Below the pieces are notes generated by a model. That model had not been told where the DNA came from, did no database searches, and was given only the letters and a program-made list of their open reading frames with translations. From Pontibacter sp. SGAir0037 (GTDB lineage: Bacteria > Bacteroidota > Bacteroidia > Cytophagales > Hymenobacteraceae), in contig NZ_CP028092.1 of assembly GCF_005491705.1 (NCBI RefSeq), positions 5,146,001 through 5,210,000 on the forward strand: a stretch of 64,000 nt of DNA. Direction: 5' to 3'. The position numbers and the translations under genes were made by a program. Each line of letters begins with the position of its first letter. Position 1 is the stretch's first letter. Positions 52,930 through 60,384 of the stretch are shown piece by piece.

Positions 52930-53991
52930 ATGGATATGAACTTTTATGTAAGTAATATTAATAGCGCATCTCAAGCAGTATTAAACTATAAGCCCCATCC
53001 TCTAGCCTTATATAAGGCAGGATTGCTGCCTCAAAGTTTAGCAAGGAAGTACTTTATTGATGAAAGTCCAATCTTTAAATATATCACTCTTCAAAAATAC
53101 AATCTCTATTTTCTTCCTGCTTTTAGTGCATCGATAGATAAACTGCTAAAGGATAATGATACAATTCCTATTGCATATATGCTCAGATATCAGGAAGGCT
53201 TCTTTAAGGGCTACGGCTCTTCACTTATTCCATTTATAGATACGCCTGATAATAGAAGGGATGCAGTAATTCAAATAGTGCTCCAAAAAGATTATGGATT
53301 TATTCCTAATGGACTTGCCCAGCCAGGGAGTAGGTTTGAACACAAATATTCTTTAAATGAGTTTTATAGTTATGGTGTTGAGGTAGGGATAAGTTATAAA
53401 GCTTGGGGAATATTGTTGGAAAACATATCCTTATTTGAGAATGCTTTTACTTCTGAAGTAGAAAAGCAAGTTTCAAATCAATTTCAATATTTAGGAAACA
53501 GGCAAATCATTACAGTTGATGAGAGTATGATGAATAAGCCATTGCTTACAATCCAGATAGCGCCAACTGCTGATAAGGTAATATCGCCAACAGGTCCTGC
53601 AGTTAGTGATTCTATAAACTGTGCAATCGCACGGCACAAAAAACAACCAGATGGTAAGCCTAAACAAATGGCTATAGCTTTATACTATTATTACCTTCAC
53701 AGGACTGGGGAGTCTTTAATATTTGATGAAATGGAAGGTGGTAAAATAAATGGAATAAAGACAGAAGCGGAAAGATGGAATGTGTCTTGGAAGGCACTTC
53801 AAACAAAATATAACTCTATATCGATGACAGGTGGTAAAAGGATAAGAACAGCTTCTAATATGAAAAACCACATTAAAGCTGCTATTGAGTTATTATTTAA
53901 AAACCCACATGAACTGTCAGATGTTAATGCTGCATTGGCCCTAGCTAAAGATGAACTTAAGATAGCTGAATTAAGTAACCCCCTTACGTAA
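52930..53991 (+). CDS. Unknown AT-rich element gene
   Basis: 353 residues, mixed alpha/beta, no signal peptide or membrane segment, no domain recognised. A C-terminal helical region (ALYYYYLHRTGESLIFDEME ... RIRTASNMKNHIKAAIELL) resembles conserved ends of hypothetical proteins in Bacteroidota mobile elements. Two hand-counted rows are 33% G+C, well below the neighbours, so it may be a recent acquisition. It lies 6 bases after the integrase gene, between it and the excisionase-like gene. Regulation or defence cargo are possibilities without support. Confidence 0.8.
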   Translation: MDMNFYVSNINSASQAVLNYKPHPLALYKAGLLPQSLARKYFIDESPIFKYITLQKYNLYFLPAFSASIDKLLKDNDTIPIAYMLRYQEGFFKGYGSSLIPFIDTPDNRRDAVIQIVLQKDYGFIPNGLAQPGSRFEHKYSLNEFYSYGVEVGISYKAWGILLENISLFENAFTSEVEKQVSNQFQYLGNRQIITVDESMMNKPLLTIQIAPTADKVISPTGPAVSDSINCAIARHKKQPDGKPKQMAIALYYYYLHRTGESLIFDEMEGGKINGIKTEAERWNVSWKALQTKYNSISMTGGKRIRTASNMKNHIKAAIELLFKNPHELSDVNAALALAKDELKIAELSNPLT

Positions 53992-54012
53992 CCCCTTACC
54001 ACCCCTTACCAC
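53978..54012. repeat. Iteron-like CCCCTTAC repeats
   Basis: The decamer ACCCCTTACC occurs twice head to tail (53991-54010) and a variant CCCCTTAC lies just before (about 53979-53987). They start at the end of the unknown gene and lie before the excisionase-like gene. Confidence 0.55.
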
Positions 54013-54046
54013 TTTTGCAAGTCATGATATTTGTCTCATTAACTAA

Positions 54047-54409
54047 ATGAATGAGACAATGACTAATCCATTTGATGTAATTGAAGCACGACTTAGCAAC
54101 ATTGAAACATTGTTGCTAGATATTAAACATCATTCTCCAAACAAAGGAGAAGTTGGCCGGCAAGCCGATACTCTTCCTTTTGAGGAAGCAGTAAAGTTTC
54201 TTAATAACCAAGGTTACCCTATTAGTGAATCACAGCTTTATAAACTAACCAGCACCAAACAGATTCCTTTCAAGAAGTTCGGGAGAAAGCTTATTTTCTC
54301 ACGTGGGGATCTGCTTGCTTGGTCCAAATTACAGCTGGTAGAGCCAACTAACTCTGCAGAGGAGGCAACACTTACCCTTGCCAGATCAGCCAGGCGCAAA
54401 AGAGCATAG
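54047..54409 (+). CDS. Excisionase-like helix-turn-helix protein
   Basis: 120 residues. A coiled N-terminal segment precedes a MerR-like HTH (FEEAVKFLNNQGYPISESQL YK, then IPFKKFGRKLIFSRGDLLAW) matching the HTH_17/Xis family. It probably binds the element's recombination or control region. The next gene's strong Shine-Dalgarno overlaps its stop. Confidence 0.88.
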   Translation: MNETMTNPFDVIEARLSNIETLLLDIKHHSPNKGEVGRQADTLPFEEAVKFLNNQGYPISESQLYKLTSTKQIPFKKFGRKLIFSRGDLLAWSKLQLVEPTNSAEEATLTLARSARRKRA

Positions 54410-54418
54410 GAGGTATCC

Positions 54419-54640
54419 ATGTCAACGATATCCACACCAGAGGCAACATCCAATATTAAAGAATCAGAATGGTATAATTGGAGCTATCAGGAGCTATGTC
54501 TTGAGAAGGGAGAGCTATATGCTTTTGATAAGGTGCAGATGTATGAACAGCTGTCAAAGCAGTTTGAGGCATGTGAAAGCTTTATCGTGCATAATTGCCT
54601 ACTCCTGGCCAGCTTCAAAGAATCTTGCATTAAATCATAA
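54419..54640 (+). CDS. Small acidic element protein
   Basis: 73 residues (MSTISTPEATSNIKESEWYN...), helical and cysteine-containing, no family recognised. A strong AGGAGG Shine-Dalgarno lies 6 bases before the ATG, which is rare in Bacteroidota. Part of its coding sequence (54428-54447) recurs exactly at 57155-57174. Confidence 0.7.
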   Translation: MSTISTPEATSNIKESEWYNWSYQELCLEKGELYAFDKVQMYEQLSKQFEACESFIVHNCLLLASFKESCIKS

Positions 54641-54652
54641 AAGGAGGAGTAG

Positions 54653-55468
54653 ATGAATGGATATGAGTTGGAAAAAGCATTTTGGCCTTACGCTTTCGAA
54701 GAACCAAGGATTAAGGCGCCTCATGTTGCAATCTATCACTGGATTGTTCATCGTGCCAATAAAAGCGGATGGAAAAAAGTGGTAGACATACAAACAGAGT
54801 TGTCTATGGAGACTTTAGGAATTACAGACTGGAGGACCTATAAGAACGCTCTTCAATTTCTGCACGACTGTGGGTTGATAGTATGGGTGGAGAAAAGTAG
54901 AAATCAATATACCTGTAATAAAGTTTCATTAACAGGGAAATGGCTTTCTGAAACTGATTCTTACAAACTTGCTTCTGCACAAAATGTAGAAGCAGATGTA
55001 AAAGCAATTGTAGAAGCAATTGTAGAAGCACACCCCAGAGCAACTGTAGAAGCTATTGCAGAAGCATTACAGTCATATATAAACCCTGAAACTAATAAAC
55101 CTAAAACCTTAAACCAAAAACCTCAAACAGAACTGCAAAGCAATGCTTTGCCAGATTATGAAATTTCATTTGAGGTATTCTGGAATTTATATGATAAGAA
55201 GGTTGATCGAAAAAAAGCACTTGTTGCTTGGAAGAACCTTTCTCAAATTAAAAGAGATGCTGCGGTAGCTCATGTGCCCAGATACGTTGCTTCCACTCCA
55301 GATAAGAAGCACCGCAAGAATCCAAGCACCTACCTACATGGTGAGTGCTGGAGTGATGAAATCATACCTATAAGCTCTTATAGCTCTCAAGTTCCCATCA
55401 TGAATGCGGTGCCAGGGTTTAATATTCAGAAGTCAGTAAAAGAACAACAGAAAAAGGTATACAAATGA
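54653..55468 (+). CDS. Replication-initiator-like protein
   Basis: 271 residues. An N-terminal winged-helix-like region (VAIYHWIVHRANKSGWKKVV) is joined by a repetitive linker (VEAIVEAHPRATVEAIAEAL) to a C-terminal domain (FEVFWNLYDKKVDRKKALVA ... RKNPSTYLHGECWSDE) of the type found in phage replication initiators and helicase loaders. AGGAGG precedes the ATG. It overlaps dnaB-like by 4 bases, supporting a helicase-loading role. Confidence 0.82.
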   Translation: MNGYELEKAFWPYAFEEPRIKAPHVAIYHWIVHRANKSGWKKVVDIQTELSMETLGITDWRTYKNALQFLHDCGLIVWVEKSRNQYTCNKVSLTGKWLSETDSYKLASAQNVEADVKAIVEAIVEAHPRATVEAIAEALQSYINPETNKPKTLNQKPQTELQSNALPDYEISFEVFWNLYDKKVDRKKALVAWKNLSQIKRDAAVAHVPRYVASTPDKKHRKNPSTYLHGECWSDEIIPISSYSSQVPIMNAVPGFNIQKSVKEQQKKVYK

Positions 55469-56802
55469 TGAAGGCTTTACCACATCCAAATGAATTAAGA
55501 ATTGAAGTTATGGTTTTGGGTACATTAATACAGAGTAGGCCTGGATTAGTTACAGCTCTGCCTTATCTAAAAAGAATTGAAGTGTTTTATAAACCTGCTC
55601 ACCAACAAATTTACAGGGCGATCCTATCTCTGTACAGAAAAGGTGAGTCAGTTGATATACTTACTGTGACGCAGGAATTACGGGAAATAGGTAAAATAGA
55701 TTTTGTAGGAGGCCCTAATTATGTTGTTAGCTTGACGCAGAATGCATATTCAGATGCTAATCTTCTACATCATATCCACATATTATTAGAATACTATGCC
55801 AGGCGTGAGGTGATGAATTTATTTTTGCAGGGTTACCAGGGCGCTGGTGATCAGAGTAATGATATTCTAGAGTTAATCTCAAAAAACGTAAGTAATCTTT
55901 CAGCCCTTTTAGGTGGCATAACCGCCAACAGCGCTGTAACAGCAGCTCAAGTTTACGATGATTTTATAGCTACAACCCAAGCTAATATAGAAAAGTTAGG
56001 GCTTGTCGGCGTGCCGAGTGGTATAAGCAGTATAGATAGGTTAACCGGAGGCTGGCACAAAGGAAATTTAATTATCATAGCAGCACGTCCTGGCATGGGT
56101 AAAACAGCTTTAGGGTTACAATGTGCAAAGAATGCAGTATTACAGTATGGGAAGCGTGTTGTATTCTTCTCATTAGAAATGAGTAACGAGCAGCTTATAG
56201 GTAGGCTTATTGCTTCTGAATCAGAGTTTACTAATTCCCAATTCATAAAAGGGCTACTCACGACGGATGATCTGGAAGAGGTTGTTATTATGAGCCAAAA
56301 GCTTCGGAATAATAATATGTTTCTGGATGATACTGCAGGTCTCACTATAACAGATTTTAAAACAAAATGCCTTAAGCTTAAAACTGACTATGATATAGAT
56401 TTAATCATAGTTGATTACCTACAATTGATGAGAGGTGAGAGAGATGGTAACAGGGAGCAAGAAATCAGCTCGATTTCCAGGGGGTTGAAGCTCACAGCTA
56501 AGGAGCTAAGCATACCTATTATAGCATTTTCTCAATTGAGTCGCGCTGTGGAGAGTAGGCCGGATAAAAAGCCACAATTATCTGATCTTAGAGAATCAGG
56601 GTCAATTGAGCAGGATGCAGACATGGTAGTTTTCTTATACCGCCCGGAGTACTACGGTATAACACAAGATGAGATTGGTAATTCAACGGTAGGCACATTG
56701 CAGCACATCTTCGCTAAACATAGGAATGGACCTTTAGACACTATTATTACCAGGTGCGACTTAGCTCATAGCTCCATTACAGATTACGCCGATCAGTATT
56801 AG
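55465..56802 (+). CDS. Replicative DNA helicase, DnaB family
   Basis: 445 residues: DnaB N-terminal domain (EVMVLGTLIQSRPGLVTALP) and RecA-like ATPase with ARPGMGKTALGLQ (Walker A) and LIIVDYLQLMRG (Walker B). It unwinds DNA at the element's fork. Coupled to the upstream initiator-like gene by ATGA. Confidence 0.95.
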   Translation: MMKALPHPNELRIEVMVLGTLIQSRPGLVTALPYLKRIEVFYKPAHQQIYRAILSLYRKGESVDILTVTQELREIGKIDFVGGPNYVVSLTQNAYSDANLLHHIHILLEYYARREVMNLFLQGYQGAGDQSNDILELISKNVSNLSALLGGITANSAVTAAQVYDDFIATTQANIEKLGLVGVPSGISSIDRLTGGWHKGNLIIIAARPGMGKTALGLQCAKNAVLQYGKRVVFFSLEMSNEQLIGRLIASESEFTNSQFIKGLLTTDDLEEVVIMSQKLRNNNMFLDDTAGLTITDFKTKCLKLKTDYDIDLIIVDYLQLMRGERDGNREQEISSISRGLKLTAKELSIPIIAFSQLSRAVESRPDKKPQLSDLRESGSIEQDADMVVFLYRPEYYGITQDEIGNSTVGTLQHIFAKHRNGPLDTIITRCDLAHSSITDYADQY

Positions 56803-56834
56803 AATATAAAGATGACTGTCAAATGTAGGCACTC

Positions 56835-57035
56835 ATGCAGTTAGAATTATTCCCTGAGCCATCAAAGGATAAACAGAAGCGAAAAGACTTTACCACAGCA
56901 GATATAAAGCTTACCCGGGAGTTGTACACCAATGGCAAGTTACCAGGTAAAGAAATGGCTAAGCTGTTAGGGCACAGTTACGACAGCTTCAGGCTTTTTG
57001 TGCAGCGGAACCCCGAATTGAAGAAGGGGAGGTAA
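56835..57035 (+). CDS. Small HTH-like element protein
   Basis: 66 residues. TTADIKLTRELYTNGKLPGK followed by EMAKLLGHSYDSFRLFVQRN looks like a helix-turn-helix. Possibly a regulator of late genes. Start chosen at the only ATG. Confidence 0.65.
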   Translation: MQLELFPEPSKDKQKRKDFTTADIKLTRELYTNGKLPGKEMAKLLGHSYDSFRLFVQRNPELKKGR

Positions 57036-57396
57036 AAGAGCGATTTGAGCATGCTGAAGGTTTTTCGGGAATCATAACGCGCGCGTGTAGAGCTTTGAAT
57101 ATAGATTCATACTAAAGCAAAAGGGGCTGCCGGCAATAAAGCCAACAACCCCAAATATCCACACCAGAGGCAACTGCTGTAGATGTAATCAAACAATCCT
57201 ATATGCATTACTAGAAGAGCATCAATGTACAGAATATATTTTGATTACTGTATTATCAAGGCACTTAGGTTTTAAACGCAAGGGATTTAAGCCAATGATA
57301 ACCCACTTAAAAAGGTTAATTTAGTGTAGGTGGAAATATAAATATTTTAATCACTCGTGCCCTGTATTTAGCTTAAACGCTATATCATTATAAAGT
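57036..57396. other. Intergenic region, 361 bp, with decayed or antisense signals
   Basis: It contains a 20-bp duplicate of 54428-54447 at 57155-57174, an open frame without a start (57091-57324), and a hairpin (57123-57152) that acts as a terminator only on the minus strand. A frame on the plus strand continues the STPEAT peptide of the 54419 gene. Confidence 0.5.
57123..57152 (-). terminator. Minus-strand terminator in a plus-strand region
   Basis: On the minus strand the 12-base arms pair fully (three G-U), with a 6-base loop and TTTT after. On the plus strand three pairs would be C-A and no T-run follows. It suggests a transcript running leftward from the 57.2-57.4 kb region. Confidence 0.45.
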
Positions 57397-57906
57397 ATGA
57401 AAGGAAATCTTAATAAGAAACAGTCACTCTTTATAGAAGAATACCTTAAAGATATGAACGCAACTCAAGCAGCTATGCGTGCTGGGTATAGCGAGAAAAC
57501 GGCAATGGTCCAAGGGCACCAACTACTTAAGAAAACTTTAGTTTCTGAAGAGATTAAGCGCCTGCAGGCTGAACGTTCTGACAGGCTCCAACTGGATACG
57601 GATGCTGTTGTAGCTAACCTGGCTAACATTGCCGGGGCGGTTATCTCAGACTTTGTAGACTTTGACGGCACTAGCTTGAAATTCAAAGATTTCAATACAC
57701 TCAGCAGAGAAAAGCTGGCGGCTGTGGAAAGCATCAAGCAAGGCCGTTTCGGTTTGGAGATTAAGCTTTATAACAAGATCCATGCATCTGACCTGATCTT
57801 GAAGGCCATAGGAGGTTACATAACCAGTTCCGACATTATAGACAAGCTACCTCCGGAACGGCTGAATAATCTGGTAGATGAGTTGATGCAAAAATTGAAC
57901 AGATGA
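57397..57906 (+). CDS. Terminase small subunit
   Basis: 169 residues. LNKKQSLFIEEYLKDMNATQ AAMRAGYSEKTA is the N-terminal HTH of the Terminase_2 family. It recognises the packaging site in phage DNA. The expected large subunit does not follow. Overlaps the next gene by ATGA. Confidence 0.93.
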   Translation: MKGNLNKKQSLFIEEYLKDMNATQAAMRAGYSEKTAMVQGHQLLKKTLVSEEIKRLQAERSDRLQLDTDAVVANLANIAGAVISDFVDFDGTSLKFKDFNTLSREKLAAVESIKQGRFGLEIKLYNKIHASDLILKAIGGYITSSDIIDKLPPERLNNLVDELMQKLNR

Positions 57907-58100
57907 AATCTAAATCAAAAGAAAACAGCCGGAAGGTCCTGAAGCAGATACTTTCTGGCCGGATAACGAAAGAACAGGCGGCTGAAAGGCTGGAGAGAGA
58001 AAAGCCATTTGATCTACACGCCGCTCTGTTTGAGTTTTGCGAGGGAGACCCCGACATAATGAGAAGCTTTTTCCCTGACAGATATCCGATACAGCCATGA
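57903..58100 (+). CDS. Small helical protein with KQIL motif
   Basis: 65 residues. RKVLKQILSGRITKEQAAER is close to RDILKQILLGQVSKEELKSL in the next gene, implying a duplicated helical domain. Function unknown. ATGA overlaps on both sides. Confidence 0.7.
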   Translation: MKSKSKENSRKVLKQILSGRITKEQAAERLEREKPFDLHAALFEFCEGDPDIMRSFFPDRYPIQP

Positions 58101-58402
58101 CGCAAAGAGACATATTAAAGCAGATCCTGCTTGGGCAGGTTTCAAAAGAAGAATTAAAATCCCTGTTAGCTGACAACGGGGTAAACGGATGTGCAGCAGT
58201 TTGGATAGAGGAGGATGGATATAGGGTTGAGGATGTAGTTTATAAAACTGAAGCACAGATGAAAGCAGCTATATATCCGAAGAAGCCATTTTTTCTAAAG
58301 ATAATCAGAGGGAACATACCAATATTCCAAGATGAGAAGGAGGCTGAAAAATGGCTTGATGTAGAACCAATATTTAATAATGTGAAAAATGAGACAGTCT
58401 AA
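58097..58402 (+). CDS. Small element protein sharing the KQIL motif
   Basis: 101 residues. The N-terminal helix pair is shared with the preceding protein; the rest is unrelated and unknown (GVNGCAAVWIEEDGYRVEDV). It overlaps the next gene by 14 bases. Confidence 0.7.
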   Translation: MTQRDILKQILLGQVSKEELKSLLADNGVNGCAAVWIEEDGYRVEDVVYKTEAQMKAAIYPKKPFFLKIIRGNIPIFQDEKEAEKWLDVEPIFNNVKNETV

Positions 58403-59348
58403 TTTAATCAGAGGAATCTTCACAGGCTTTAGCCGGATGGTACACGGCAGGCCTTTACCTGGTGCACAGAGAATAAGCGCACCTAACCCATACCAGGCGA
58501 AATACATGGAGCGGGTTCAAAATCTCCCAGCGTCGCAGTTTATGCTGGATGGAAAGAAGAAGCTTGATGTAATCACCGGCATCATGAACGGTAGCGTTAC
58601 CGATGCTGCAGCTGTTCAAACTTTACGAACCATTGCCAGGGACAATACTCCTCTTTCATCGATCGAAAGGGCCAGGCTCCAGAAGTATGATAACACCTAT
58701 ACACACAAGAATGGATTAGAGACATTCTCTGATGATGATGTAAGTACTTATGCCCTCTTGCTTGCCAAAGCCACTCCCCATGGCCCAGGCCGCTTCATGT
58801 TGGATAGCAAGGATCTTATTACTGGCAAACCAATTTCCAGGCAGAAGCCGAACAACTCAACGAAGGCCAAGCCGAAGCCAAAAGCGAAGAGGGTGAGTAA
58901 GCCTGTGCCAAAGCCAAGAGCATTGGCAGAAAGCACAGAACTGGCAAACGGCGAGGGCAAGATCTATTATGAAGGAGAGTTAGATGAGGGCTCTAAAGTA
59001 TATGAAAATCCGGAATTAACAGAAGCCTTAGGTGACGGAGTTTACGAGCTGGATAATGGTATTGAAATAGAAGTGGCGGGTGGCATTGTCTCCAACATGA
59101 TCCTAGCTGAAAATGATGTACCTGGAGGCGGCCCTTCTGCACAGGCGGTGGCCAGGCCAAAGCCAAAACCAAACAGGCCACTGGCGAAACGCCACCCACT
59201 GGATTACGCAGCCGATCGAATTAGCGGCCGGGTGAAGGTATCGCGGAACGGACATCCTCTGGATGGTGTGGCCTCAAAAATTAACGGCAAACAGGATCCT
59301 TGGGCGAAGGTCACCAAAAACATCAAGCGAAAATTCAAACTGAATTAA
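58389..59348 (+). CDS. Unknown structural-type protein with Lys/Pro linkers and HPLD repeats
   Basis: 319 residues. A helical N-terminal part (MERVQNLPASQFMLDGKKKL) is followed by Lys/Pro-rich linkers (about residues 160-185 and 260-270) and two copies of HPLDxxAxxIxG near the C-terminus. No portal, protease, capsid or scaffold family is recognised. Its place before tail genes suggests a virion or assembly role. Confidence 0.75.
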   Translation: MRQSNLIRGIFTGFSRMVHGRPLPGAQRISAPNPYQAKYMERVQNLPASQFMLDGKKKLDVITGIMNGSVTDAAAVQTLRTIARDNTPLSSIERARLQKYDNTYTHKNGLETFSDDDVSTYALLLAKATPHGPGRFMLDSKDLITGKPISRQKPNNSTKAKPKPKAKRVSKPVPKPRALAESTELANGEGKIYYEGELDEGSKVYENPELTEALGDGVYELDNGIEIEVAGGIVSNMILAENDVPGGGPSAQAVARPKPKPNRPLAKRHPLDYAADRISGRVKVSRNGHPLDGVASKINGKQDPWAKVTKNIKRKFKLN

Positions 59349-59379
59349 ATATATCATCAACCATATAACCAGATAGATT

Positions 59380-59622
59380 ATGGCAGGAAGAAAGAATTAC
59401 CCGCTAGTTCTGACGCCTCAGGAGCGGTTAGAGCTCATCAAGGCAATTACCTCTAGAAGATACGCAGGTTGGGAGCATCTGACCGTGACAACTGAAGAGG
59501 AAGATGTTATACTCGACAACTTGCTTAAAAGGCTTGGTATTAATATCGAGCTTAATAAGCAACAGAGCGGCTCTGGAGTATGGATATTAGATGTAGTAGA
59601 TGTAATCAATAGTAAAGACTAA
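59380..59622 (+). CDS. Small element protein of unknown function
   Basis: 80 residues (PLVLTPQERLELIKAITSRR ... DNLLKRLGINIELNKQQSGS). No family. Position fits a head-tail connector or tail chaperone, without sequence support. Confidence 0.65.
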   Translation: MAGRKNYPLVLTPQERLELIKAITSRRYAGWEHLTVTTEEEDVILDNLLKRLGINIELNKQQSGSGVWILDVVDVINSKD

Positions 59623-59658
59623 AACAAAAATCAATTTTATAATTCAACTTTTAGACCA

Positions 59659-60339
59659 ATGAAAAAGGAAGTGCAAATACCAGAAGAAAAAATAGTCATG
59701 TCTCGCGATCAGGATAAGATTGAAGAGTTTAAGCGCCGGGTTGAAAGCTTAGTGGATCAGGTGAATAAAGTAATAACTTCTTTCAGGAGGTTAGGTCTTG
59801 GAGAGCTGTCTATGCAAGATATTTCAAAGCTGACTACAGGTAAGGTAGTAATAGCTAACATTGTGCGTGATCGGATAGTTGACGGTAAACCTGTAGAGGT
59901 GGCAGGACTATCTCTTGATATCGAACAGGTAAAGCAGATGGTGAAGTTGCCTGATTTGTCTGATGTAGAGAGTGCCATAAATATGCTGAAGGGAAGGATT
60001 AAAAGAGACCATACCGTCTACTATAGAACAGCTCACCTTAGTGATGTAGCAATAGTGGATGATGAAGCTGTGCTTTCTGAGGATGTCCTGAGCTCTTATA
60101 TAGATTCAGTATCGGTTTATGCGGTAACGGATCGGGAGAAGGAAATATACTTAAAAGTGGAGTGTGCTAAAGATCTGATACAGGAACTGCATGATCAATA
60201 CGGGGTGAGTGTCATCCATAACGATACTTCCCATAACATTTTGCGTCAGATAAGGTCAGATGGTGGTTATAAAGCTGTCATCGAAGTAAGCCCACTCAAA
60301 AGGCGCATGGATGAAATTGAGGGCAGGAACAGGTACTAA
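59659..60339 (+). CDS. Unknown protein before the tape measure gene
   Basis: 226 residues. An N-terminal coiled-coil (EEFKRRVESLVDQVNKVITS) and mixed C-terminal part. Phage tail assembly chaperones usually occupy this slot, but no frameshift signal or family is seen. Confidence 0.75.
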   Translation: MKKEVQIPEEKIVMSRDQDKIEEFKRRVESLVDQVNKVITSFRRLGLGELSMQDISKLTTGKVVIANIVRDRIVDGKPVEVAGLSLDIEQVKQMVKLPDLSDVESAINMLKGRIKRDHTVYYRTAHLSDVAIVDDEAVLSEDVLSSYIDSVSVYAVTDREKEIYLKVECAKDLIQELHDQYGVSVIHNDTSHNILRQIRSDGGYKAVIEVSPLKRRMDEIEGRNRY

Positions 60340-60345
60340 CAAATA

Positions 60346-60368
60346 GCAGGGGCTCATCTGGCCCCTGC
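60346..60368. other. Perfect 8-bp stem-loop before the tape measure gene
   Basis: GCAGGGGC (60346-60353) pairs with GCCCCTGC (60361-60368) around 7 bases, ending 16 bases before the ATG. There is no T-run; it may tune transcript or translation levels. Confidence 0.55.
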
Positions 60369-60384
60369 ATAACCATCACACACC

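Noticed and set aside
54378..54656. Plus-strand 92-residue frame
   Set aside because: Overlaps the small gene at 54419 in another frame; the latter has a strong ribosome-binding site.
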